Source: Deltaproteobacteria bacterium (GTDB taxonomy: Bacteria > Desulfobacterota > Desulfuromonadia > Geobacterales > Geobacteraceae). Taken from it: DNA of 17,392 bases. The DNA is taken from NCBI GenBank assembly GCA_021810985.1, contig JAJZQA010000010.1, positions 1 to 17,392 of the forward strand. The letters are read 5' to 3'. The translations under genes and the position numbers were made by a program. The notes beneath the pieces are model-generated. The model did no database searches. It had not been told where the DNA came from and saw only the letters and a program-made list of their open reading frames with translations. This document shows, in pieces, positions 7,150-14,213 of the stretch. Each line of letters opens with the position of its first letter. Within the stretch, counting starts at the first letter, position 1.

Positions 7150-9960
7150 ATGGAACAGATCAAGGAACAGCTTCTCAGACTTCAGGAGAAAATCTGCCGC
7201 TACGGCAAGGAAAACCTGGAAGAGATGTTGTTTACCACGGCCGAGGGCATCCGGCTGGTGTCTCAGCGGGAGCGGGTACGGATCTACCTTGAAGACCTGA
7301 CAAGCGGTGCACTCTCCTGCATGTATGCCTCGGGGGCCCATGCCGACCAGATCAGGGAAACATCCTTTCCCATTGTTTCCCAGCAGGGACTGGTTTCCAT
7401 CGTTTTCGCCAATCAAGATTCGGCCGAGATTCTCGACAGTCATGGGCGGAGTCTCCCGCTGGACGCGAAACTTGCGGAAAATTTTGATATTGCCGCCAGC
7501 TACCTTTTCGCCCTCGCCAATCAAGGACGCTCGATCGGCGTGATCTGTATTGACCGGGAGTCCCCGGGAGAGGTGTTGCCCGCATCCGGCAAGGATCTGC
7601 TGACCGGCTTCGTCGGCACCATCGCCGGCAGCCTGGACCAAGCCAAGAAATATCAGCAACAAATCGTCCTGACCAGGCGGGTGGAAGAGGTCAAGAAACG
7701 CGAAGCCGCCGCCTTCATGGTCAATTCGGCCGTCCAGCTCATCGACCGCCTTTCCCTGGCTTCGGTCCTCGTGCCGACCACCGATGACCAGGGCAAAACG
7801 AAAATGGAGGTTCTCGCCAGCTTCGCGGCGGATCCGAGGCTGAAGGCCCTCTACGACGAACTCGGCTCACTCCGGCTGGGCAAGGGCAGTTCCCTGGTCG
7901 CAAGATTCGTCGGCGACGACGGCCTCATTGCCGACGACCAGCTCCTGAAGCCGCTCTTCATCTCGGACCTGAGCCGGCAGGTCCTGCAGAAAAGGGCCCT
8001 GACCGAGGAAATGTCGCTGCAATCCCTCTACATGGTGCCGCGCTACGAACCGGAGACACGCAAGATCATCTGCCTGGTCAACTACTACACCCAGGAAAAC
8101 TATCAGTTTACCGATTTCGAAACCGGTATCCTCCAGACCCATGCGGAGATGGTGGAACGGGTGATCCGTGAGATCGGCGATGAGCATCTGGAAATCAGGG
8201 TGCTGGCGGAGATCACCGACCTTCTGCGGGAGCGTAACGAAGAACTGCGGACCTTTCTCGACAAAGTGCTGTCAAAGGCCACCAAGCTGATCGGAGCCGA
8301 TACCGGCAGCATCGCCGTTGTCCAGGAACTGGACGGAGAAAAGCGGCTGGTGGTGGAGGATGGCTCCGGAACGATTATCGGCGCCAAAAACAAAGAGTGG
8401 CTGAAGCGGGAAATCCCGGCGTTTCTGATCGGCGGACCAGAACTGCCAAAGGAGGAGCGCAGCCTGACCGGCTACGTGGCCTGGTCAAAACAGGCGAAGA
8501 TCCTTGCCAATGTGGAGCAGGAAATCCAGGGTGAAGGATTCCACCGCTCGATCAGCGACATCATCAAGAGTGAAATCGCCGTGCCGATCATCTGCGATGA
8601 CGTGGTGCTCGGAGTGATCTGCCTCAATTCTCTGCAGGCGGGCTACTTTACCGAAGAACACAAACGGGTGCTGCAGATCATCGAAAGCCTTACCTCGCGG
8701 CACATTGCCGATATCCAGCAGATCGAAACCCTCCAGAGCCAGGTGGCCAGGCTCACCAGCGATGTCGCCTACAAGGACCCCCTGGTCTCCTCCTACCGGC
8801 TCGGCAACATCATCGGCAACAGCCGGAAAGCCCAGGAGGTGGTCGATTTCATTAATGCCGTGTCCCCGCCCCTCTTCAACCGTATCGCCTACTGGAGCAG
8901 CAACGTTCTCCAAGAGGCCACTCTGGGGCTGCCCTCGATTCTGGTGCTCGGCCAGACCGGCTCCGGCAAGGAATTTTTCTTCAACAACCTCTACAACAAG
9001 CTTAATGAAATGTACCGGGAGCAGATCAATCCCGCCGGTGAACTTCCGGTCAAGAAAACCAACATCGCTGCCTATAGTGGCGAGCTCACCTATTCCGAGC
9101 TGTTCGGGCACAAGAAAGGCGCCTTTACCGGCGCCTACAGCGACCGCCGGGGAATCCTGGAGGAATCCCAGGGCGGGATCGTCTTTCTCGATGAAATCGG
9201 CGATGCCGACCCGAAGACCCAGGTACAGCTGCTCCGTTTTCTCGACAACGGCGGCTTTATCCGCCTGGGGGAAAACGTCGAGCGTTTCGGCCGGGTTCTC
9301 CTGGTTGCGGCAACCAACAAGAACCTCCAGGAAGAGATCAAGGCCGGGCGTTTCCGTGAAGACCTCTACCACCGGCTGTCGGAACTTTCGGTCAGGATCC
9401 CGTCTCTCAGTGAACGCAGTGAAGACATTATTGACCTGTCGACCCATTTCCTCGGCAAACTCTATCGGACCTATCGCGGCAAGGATGACCCGCCGGATGG
9501 TGCCCCAACGCTCACCGAAGACGCCAAAAATCTCCTGGTGAACCACCACTTCGGGGGAAATATCCGCGAACTGCGCAGCATTCTGCTGCGGGCGCTGTTC
9601 TTCCGGTCAGGAAAGAGTATCACGGGGGCAGATATCCTGCGGGCGATCGGAAACGAGGCCAACGAAGAGCTGGAGAGCACCCAGAACAGGTTCCAGGAGC
9701 AGCTGGCCACGGAAATTCTGGCAACGATCAAAGAGGGTAAAGATTTCTGGGAAGCGGTCTACGAACCGTATTCGAAAAACCGGGTCCCGAGGGATGTGGT
9801 CGCGATCATCATCGAGAAAACCAGACAGGAAGCAGGCCGGACCATGCCTCAGATCGCCCAACACCTGAAAGCGGTCAGCGGAGACATCCAAAGCGATGCG
9901 GCGGAGCGAAAAAAATTCTTCAAATTCAAGAATTTCCTGTACAAGACAATCAGGGTTTAG
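7150..9960 (+). CDS. GAF-domain sigma-54-interacting activator without a Fis HTH
   Basis: This is a 936-residue bacterial enhancer-binding-type ATPase that remodels sigma-54 RNA polymerase. The N-terminal half appears to hold three GAF-like sensory regions (about 25-165, 180-345 and 365-520). The AAA+ domain follows: Walker A GQTGSGKE (601-608), ELFGHKKGAFTGA with the sigma-54-contacting GAFTGA loop (657-662), Walker B GGIVFLDEIGD (675-685), arginine-finger region FREDLYHRL (735-743) and GNIREL (803-808). The usual C-terminal Fis helix-turn-helix is not recognisable. Residues 850-936 instead form a segment with FWEAVYEPY (866-874) and a strongly basic end. ATG 7150 is preferred because AAAGGA lies about 8 nt upstream; the open frame from 7057 adds 31 residues unlike a GAF start. 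The gene follows the TIGR04442-like gene. Confidence 0.92.
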   Translation: MEQIKEQLLRLQEKICRYGKENLEEMLFTTAEGIRLVSQRERVRIYLEDLTSGALSCMYASGAHADQIRETSFPIVSQQGLVSIVFANQDSAEILDSHGRSLPLDAKLAENFDIAASYLFALANQGRSIGVICIDRESPGEVLPASGKDLLTGFVGTIAGSLDQAKKYQQQIVLTRRVEEVKKREAAAFMVNSAVQLIDRLSLASVLVPTTDDQGKTKMEVLASFAADPRLKALYDELGSLRLGKGSSLVARFVGDDGLIADDQLLKPLFISDLSRQVLQKRALTEEMSLQSLYMVPRYEPETRKIICLVNYYTQENYQFTDFETGILQTHAEMVERVIREIGDEHLEIRVLAEITDLLRERNEELRTFLDKVLSKATKLIGADTGSIAVVQELDGEKRLVVEDGSGTIIGAKNKEWLKREIPAFLIGGPELPKEERSLTGYVAWSKQAKILANVEQEIQGEGFHRSISDIIKSEIAVPIICDDVVLGVICLNSLQAGYFTEEHKRVLQIIESLTSRHIADIQQIETLQSQVARLTSDVAYKDPLVSSYRLGNIIGNSRKAQEVVDFINAVSPPLFNRIAYWSSNVLQEATLGLPSILVLGQTGSGKEFFFNNLYNKLNEMYREQINPAGELPVKKTNIAAYSGELTYSELFGHKKGAFTGAYSDRRGILEESQGGIVFLDEIGDADPKTQVQLLRFLDNGGFIRLGENVERFGRVLLVAATNKNLQEEIKAGRFREDLYHRLSELSVRIPSLSERSEDIIDLSTHFLGKLYRTYRGKDDPPDGAPTLTEDAKNLLVNHHFGGNIRELRSILLRALFFRSGKSITGADILRAIGNEANEELESTQNRFQEQLATEILATIKEGKDFWEAVYEPYSKNRVPRDVVAIIIEKTRQEAGRTMPQIAQHLKAVSGDIQSDAAERKKFFKFKNFLYKTIRV

Positions 9961-10105
9961 GAATATGCAGGAATCTCTTCGAGGCCCCGTCCCGAAAACT
10001 GGTGAGTGAGCAGAATACTGCCGCAGCGGACTTTTTCGGAAGCAAAAATGTCCGGACAGAATATGCTTAGGAGAGATAATTCGAGCGGAAATATGGGGAA
10101 CGGCT

Positions 10106-10249
10106 ATGAGAATGGACCTGCTCTTTGCAAACATGCGCAGCTGGTTTTATGGTCAACATTTCAGTTCCGAGGCGTTTTTCGGAGGTCTTGTCCTGGCAAT
10201 CATCGTTGTCGCGGTACTCCTGAAGCTCTTTAGGCCACCCCGAGTGTAG
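10106..10249 (+). CDS. Small single-span membrane peptide, 47 residues
   Basis: The frame opens at ATG 10106 and ends with TAG. A polar N-terminal part (MRMDLLFANMRSWFYGQ) is followed by one clear hydrophobic segment (about residues 24-42) and a basic RPPR tail, the layout of a small inner-membrane protein with its C-terminus inside. A GGGGAA sequence lies about 6 nt before the ATG; ATG 10112 is an alternative. It follows the sigma-54 activator by 145 nt on the same strand and ends 9 nt from the convergent TRIC gene. I do not recognise the family, and the gene is supported only by frame, hydropathy and a modest ribosome-binding site. Confidence 0.5.
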   Translation: MRMDLLFANMRSWFYGQHFSSEAFFGGLVLAIIVVAVLLKLFRPPRV

Positions 10250-10258
10250 GGGACTCCC

Positions 10259-10879
10259 TCAGACATCAGTCCGGCGCGGCAGCTGCCAGCCTCGTAGAAT
10301 TGCCAGGAAGCGAATAGTGATAACGAGTAGCGCGGCAGTGGTGAGACTGAGCGGTTCGGGAAGCCCTGCCTGGTGCATCAGGTAGAGCGCGGCGCCGCCG
10401 GCGACACAGGCGGACGCATAGATTTCCCGCTGCAGAATCAGCGGGATTTCATTACTGAGCACATCACGGATCATCCCGCCGAAGGTTGCGGTCATGACCC
10501 CCATGAGGATCGAACCGATGAAGCCCAGGTTGAAGGCCAACGCCTTGGAGGTGCCGATGACGAGAAAGGTGCCGAGGCCAAGGGCGTCAAGGAACAGCAT
10601 CGAGCCCCTGAGCCGCTCGAACCGGGCCGGAGCCAGAAAGACGATAACCGCCACGATCACGGACAGGTAGAGGTAGACCTCGTTCTTGAAACAAAAAGGC
10701 GGTGCATCATTGAGCAGGATATCACGGACCACCCCACCCCCGGTGGCTGTCACCAGCCACAGAACGATCACCCCCAGCAGATCCATCCTTTTCCGAACGC
10801 CCAACAGCGCCCCCGAAGCGGCAAATGCCGCGGTACCGAGCAGATCGAGGGCATAGATAATATCCAGATGACTATTCAT
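10259..10879 (-). CDS. TRIC/UPF0126 family trimeric cation channel
   Basis: This inner-membrane protein of 206 residues, the usual length for bacterial TRIC (YadS/YicG-like) proteins, forms homotrimeric potassium/monovalent cation channels in characterised members. The family's internal duplication is visible: the first repeat has TATGGGVVRDILLN (44-57) and the second TATFGGMIRDVLSN (130-143), each within a set of three transmembrane helices, with a seventh helix near 178-195. The glycine-rich GG-RD segments line the pore in known structures. ATG 10879 begins the typical MNSHLDIIYALDLLGTAAFA start; the open frame runs back to 10957 but adds non-hydrophobic sequence. The ribosome-binding site is poor (AAAGAAAGAG). 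Its role here is unclear. Confidence 0.92.
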   Translation of the reverse strand: MNSHLDIIYALDLLGTAAFAASGALLGVRKRMDLLGVIVLWLVTATGGGVVRDILLNDAPPFCFKNEVYLYLSVIVAVIVFLAPARFERLRGSMLFLDALGLGTFLVIGTSKALAFNLGFIGSILMGVMTATFGGMIRDVLSNEIPLILQREIYASACVAGGAALYLMHQAGLPEPLSLTTAALLVITIRFLAILRGWQLPRRTDV

Positions 10880-11050
10880 GACAATGACTCTTTCTTTGAG
10901 TAATGGTGGAATTCCCCCTGCAACACCGGCAGCGAATCCTGGTTCACTGCGCGGCATGAACGCGGATCACAACAAAGAGCATTTCAGCCCGGCAACCAAC
11001 AGCACTCTGGAGTCAGCCGCGACCAGAATACCTTCGTCAGGCTCCGAATA

Positions 11051-11078
11051 TTGCATCACCGGCACATTGCGCTACACT
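11051..11078 (+). promoter_or_regulatory. Candidate promoter for the DksA-like gene
   Basis: TTGCAT, a 16-nt spacer and TACACT give a plausible -35/-10 pair with a leader of about 30 nt before the ATG. The -35 is weak (3 of 6). Confidence 0.35.
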
Positions 11079-11116
11079 GAAGGAAGGAAACGCACCCTTG
11101 GCGAAAGGAGGCCACC

Positions 11117-11506
11117 ATGCCGGACCAGGATACCAGCAGACAAGCGCGGCTGAGGAATATTCTTCGGGAAGAAAAACAGCGCCTTTGGAGTGAACTCCGC
11201 GACGAACTATTCCGTAATCAGGAAAAACTGAACAGCCAATTCGACATCCCCCAGGATATCGGGGACATGAGCATGCTGGATGTCCTTTCCGACACCGGCA
11301 TCGCCCTTGCCGACATCATGCGGGAGCGTTTGACGCGAATGGAAGAGGCTGAAAAAAAGATCAACGCCGGGACCGCCGGAATCTGCGAAGACTGCGGCGA
11401 GGAAATTGACGAGGACCGGCTCCGCGTCAGCCCCTATGCGATCCGCTGCGTCGACTGCCAGGAAAAACACGAGGTTTCTTCTTTCCGGCCCAAGTCAACC
11501 ATCTGA
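11117..11506 (+). CDS. TraR/DksA family zinc-finger protein
   Basis: This 129-residue member of the DksA/TraR family binds in the secondary channel of RNA polymerase in characterised relatives and alters transcription initiation, often together with ppGpp. Residues 8-85 form the coiled-coil part. The C-terminal zinc finger has Cys90-X2-Cys93-X17-Cys111-X2-Cys114, with the typical ICEDCGEEI and RCVDCQE sequences. The loop between the coils reads DIGDMSMLDVLSDTG rather than the DPVDRA-type tip of E. coli DksA, so activity may differ from true DksA. The start is secure, with AAAGGAGG about 6 nt before ATG. It is a monocistronic gene converging on pxpA. Confidence 0.92.
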   Translation: MPDQDTSRQARLRNILREEKQRLWSELRDELFRNQEKLNSQFDIPQDIGDMSMLDVLSDTGIALADIMRERLTRMEEAEKKINAGTAGICEDCGEEIDEDRLRVSPYAIRCVDCQEKHEVSSFRPKSTI

Positions 11507-11544
11507 CGAGAATTCCAGCCGCACTGAGAGCCGGGGAATCAGCC

Positions 11545-12300
11545 TCAGCTGGCTGAAATCCAGATTCCCTCTTTGTCCAGTCGCCGACGTATTTCCCGGA
11601 TCAGGGCAACGCCTCCCGGCGTATCCCCATGCACACACACGGTCTGAAAGCTCAAGGGCACGATCGTACCGTCAACGGCAGCCACACACTTCTCCCGCAC
11701 CATCTTCACCAACCGCTCCGCGACCAGGAGCGGATCATGCAGGACCGAACCCTCGCAGGAGCGGGGAACCAGGGTTCCGTCAGGCGCATAGGCCCGGTCG
11801 GCAAAAGCCTCTTCGACAAAACGCACTCCGAGGTCCCGTGCCGCCGCGGTCATCTGTGATCCGGCCAGACAGACCATGTAGGCTTCCGGAGTGATGTCCC
11901 TGATTGCAGCGGCAACGATCCGGGCCGTCTCGCCATCAACCGCGGCCCGGTTGTAGAGGGCGCCATGGACCTTGACGTGATGCAGTGCCACACCTAATGA
12001 TCGGCAGATGGCGGAAAGGGCGCCGATCTGGTAGATGAGATCGGCCCGCAGTTCCTCGGGGTGGATGGTCATCTCGCTACGCCCGAAAGAATGCTGATCC
12101 GGATAGGATGGATGGGCGCCCACGGCAACCCCGTGGCGGATTGCCAGACGCACGGTCTGCTCCATCAGCAATGGGCTCGAGGCATGAAATCCACAGGCAA
12201 TGTTGGCCGAGGTAATGAGCGGCATGATCTCAGTGTCGCTCTCCGAGACAGATCGCTTGTTTCCCTCCCCCAGATCACAGTTCAGATCAATGCTCACCAT
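11545..12300 (-). CDS. pxpA: 5-oxoprolinase subunit PxpA
   Basis: PxpA (LamB/YcsF family) works with PxpB and PxpC in the ATP-dependent opening of 5-oxoproline to glutamate, clearing a damage product of glutamine and glutamate. The 251 residues match the family length. Conserved blocks are DLNCDLGEG (5-13), NIACGFHA (33-40), GAHPSYPD (61-68), HHVKVHGALYN (106-116), EAFADRAYAPDG (163-174) and VCVHGDTPGG (221-230). GGAAAGGGG precedes the ATG. Its first 14 nt overlap the end of the pxpBC fusion, which indicates translational coupling in one operon with pxpBC first. Confidence 0.95.
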   Translation of the reverse strand: MVSIDLNCDLGEGNKRSVSESDTEIMPLITSANIACGFHASSPLLMEQTVRLAIRHGVAVGAHPSYPDQHSFGRSEMTIHPEELRADLIYQIGALSAICRSLGVALHHVKVHGALYNRAAVDGETARIVAAAIRDITPEAYMVCLAGSQMTAAARDLGVRFVEEAFADRAYAPDGTLVPRSCEGSVLHDPLLVAERLVKMVREKCVAAVDGTIVPLSFQTVCVHGDTPGGVALIREIRRRLDKEGIWISAS

Positions 12301-13924
12301 TTGCTTTCCCCTTTCCAGCCGTCAGAGCCGGGCCAATTCCCGCCAGGAACTCTTCCTGCACCCTCAGAACCCGGACCGCCTCTCTGTCGGAACAGCGGAC
12401 GAATCTTACCCGCGTGCCCTGCCGGGTTTGGGCAAGACGAAACAGGTCCGGGCCAATCACCGCGCCGATCTTGGCATAGCCTCCGGTAGTCTGATGGTCT
12501 GCGGTCATGATCAGGGGCAGGCCATCTCCGGGCACCTGCACGGCCCCGGCGCAGAGGGCATCCGAAATGATGTCCGCTCCGCTCCGGTGACGGATCGCGG
12601 GTCCGCTGAGGCAATAGCCCATCCGGTCGTTACGAGGCGTAACGGTATAGACCGAACTGAAAAAGTTCCTGACACCTTCCGGCGCAAAGAGATCATCCTG
12701 CGGCCCCGGCAGCACCCGCAGCCTGATTTCGTCCGGATAGACCGGCACCAGGTTCGCGGGAAGGAAACGCGGCCCCGGCATGGCGCCGCTCTGCTTCGCG
12801 AACGGAATCAGGTCGGCGACACACAGGGCCCGGCCGCCGAAACCGCCGATCCCGGCACGCAGAAAAGTGGCTCGGCTCCCCAGGACCGGTGGCAGGCAAA
12901 TACCGCCGCGCACCGCAAGGTAGACCCGGCAACCGGATACCGCATGGCCGAAGGTCAGCTCTCCCCCGGCAGGAACGGCAAAGGCCGACCAGTTGCGAAC
13001 CGGAACGCCGTTCAGCCGGCCGCCCATATCTGCGCCGCAGACAGCCACATAGGCCCTGCTTTGAAAACGGAACGTCCCCCCGAGCAGGGTCATTTCCAAC
13101 AGCGCGGCATCCGGCCCGTTGCCGGCAAGCAGGTTGGCCACCCTCGCTGCCAGGGGATCCATAGCTCCTCCGGGAGAAAGTCCGAAGGCCCGGAAACCGA
13201 GCCGACCCCTGTCCTGCACCGTGGTGAGCAGCCCCGGTTTGATTACGGTGAAATAGCCCGCTGGCCGCTCCTCTGCAAGGGAGCAGAAGTCAGGATCACG
13301 GGCCGGCTCACGGCTCCGCTCACTGCGCTCATAGGTCTCGCGGTCAATGGGTTCGAAGCGAATCCTGTCTCCCGGGGAAACAAGGAACGGATCAGCACGG
13401 AAAGGATCGAACAGCCGTTGCGGGGTGCGGCCGATGATGCGCCAGCCGCCCGGACTTTCAAACGGATAGACCCCGGTCTGGCTGCCGGCAATTCCCACCG
13501 ATCCGGGAGCAACTTTTTGCCGCGGCGACTGCAGGCGCGGGGTGGCAAGCCGCGGCGGCAGTCCGCCCAGGTAGGGAAAGCCCGGCAGAAAGCCCAACAT
13601 ATACACCGGATAGGTCTCCCGCGCATGCAAGGCAATCACCTCCTCCGGGGAAAGGCCGTTGTGGCTGGCCACAAAATCAAGATCGGGGCCGAAGTCGCCG
13701 CCATAGCAGACCGGAAGACGAACCAGCTCACCCTCTTCCCGGGAAGACGCCGCGACATCGTCTGCGCTGACCAGTCCGGTGACCAGGCCCCGCAAAACGC
13801 TCCTGGACAGGAGCAGTGGATCAAACAGGATCAGCAGCGAGCGGTAACTGGGCACCAGCTCCCGGATCCCGGCAACGGTTTGCCGCTGCAGGGCGGCGGC
13901 CAAATGGTGAACTCTGGCGTTCAC
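12287..13924 (-). CDS. pxpBC: 5-oxoprolinase subunits PxpB-PxpC fused in one protein
   Basis: One 545-residue frame joins the two remaining 5-oxoprolinase subunits. The PxpB (KipI-like) part covers about residues 1-195, with PVCYGGDFGPDL (71-82), LGFLPGFPYLGGLP (110-123) and GSVGIAGSQTGVYP (141-154). After a short linker the PxpC (KipA-like) part covers about 225-530, with VIKPGLLTTVQDRGRLG (227-243), GLSPGGAMD (248-256) and a late PLIMTADHQTTGGYAKIG segment. The GTG at 13924 is not the natural beginning: the family's first 30 or so residues are encoded upstream, from ATG 14022, in a different frame, separated by a missing base near 13944-13947. As it stands the protein lacks the first strands of PxpB. 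The GTG overlaps the stop of the upstream fragment (GTGA), so reinitiation is possible. It is followed by pxpA. Confidence 0.9.
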   Translation of the reverse strand: MNARVHHLAAALQRQTVAGIRELVPSYRSLLILFDPLLLSRSVLRGLVTGLVSADDVAASSREEGELVRLPVCYGGDFGPDLDFVASHNGLSPEEVIALHARETYPVYMLGFLPGFPYLGGLPPRLATPRLQSPRQKVAPGSVGIAGSQTGVYPFESPGGWRIIGRTPQRLFDPFRADPFLVSPGDRIRFEPIDRETYERSERSREPARDPDFCSLAEERPAGYFTVIKPGLLTTVQDRGRLGFRAFGLSPGGAMDPLAARVANLLAGNGPDAALLEMTLLGGTFRFQSRAYVAVCGADMGGRLNGVPVRNWSAFAVPAGGELTFGHAVSGCRVYLAVRGGICLPPVLGSRATFLRAGIGGFGGRALCVADLIPFAKQSGAMPGPRFLPANLVPVYPDEIRLRVLPGPQDDLFAPEGVRNFFSSVYTVTPRNDRMGYCLSGPAIRHRSGADIISDALCAGAVQVPGDGLPLIMTADHQTTGGYAKIGAVIGPDLFRLAQTRQGTRVRFVRCSDREAVRVLRVQEEFLAGIGPALTAGKGKANGEH

Positions 13925-14022
13925 CGCCGGGTCGATAGCAGCTCCAACTCCACGACAAGCCCCTGTTCTCCCATCGTTAAAATTCGGAGATATACAGGAG
14001 TATCTTTGGAATTTTTCGTCAT
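13921..14022 (-). pseudogene. pxpB: Frameshifted N-terminal piece of PxpB
   Basis: From ATG 14022 the minus strand reads a 33-codon frame whose part LRILTMGEQGLVVEL resembles the N-terminal YLIGETAVVLEL region of E. coli PxpB. After that point the family-like sequence continues (GAAIDPAVNARVHHL) only in the frame of the 12287-13924 gene. Inserting a single G beside the GG at 13944-13945 would join both parts into one protein of about 578 residues. The fragment in its own frame ends at TGA 13921-13923. Either a real one-base deletion or a sequencing/assembly error explains this. No strong ribosome-binding site precedes the ATG. Confidence 0.75.
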
Positions 14023-14058
14023 GGCGATTGATTCAGATCAGATTCCCGATCCGATATT

Positions 14059-14073
14059 CCGGCAAACTGCCGG
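14059..14073. other. Short hairpin between dgc and pxpBC
   Basis: A perfect 6-bp stem CCGGCA / TGCCGG has a 3-nt loop. It lies in the 190-nt gap between the diguanylate cyclase stop and the pxpB start. There is no T-run, so it is at best a weak terminator for the cyclase gene. Confidence 0.3.
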
Positions 14074-14158
14074 CACAAACCGGGCAATGTCGGCTCTCAA
14101 GAATTATTCCAGTAATTTTTTCGGGGAAAAAGAGATTTCATCTAGGCGCTACGGAGAA

Positions 14159-14187
14159 ATAGTACGTTTTTTGGCAGCTCAATTCAA
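14159..14187 (-). promoter_or_regulatory. Candidate promoter for the pxp operon
   Basis: On the minus strand TTGAAT, a 17-nt spacer and TACTAT, each with 4 of 6 consensus bases, lie about 135 nt upstream of the pxpB ATG at 14022. Confidence 0.3.
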
Positions 14188-14213
14188 CGGCGAAATTATC
14201 CGGCAAAGACGGC

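Noticed and set aside
8485..9549. 354-codon open frame on the minus strand
   Set aside because: Antisense to the AAA+ domain, whose Walker and GAFTGA motifs prove the coding strand.
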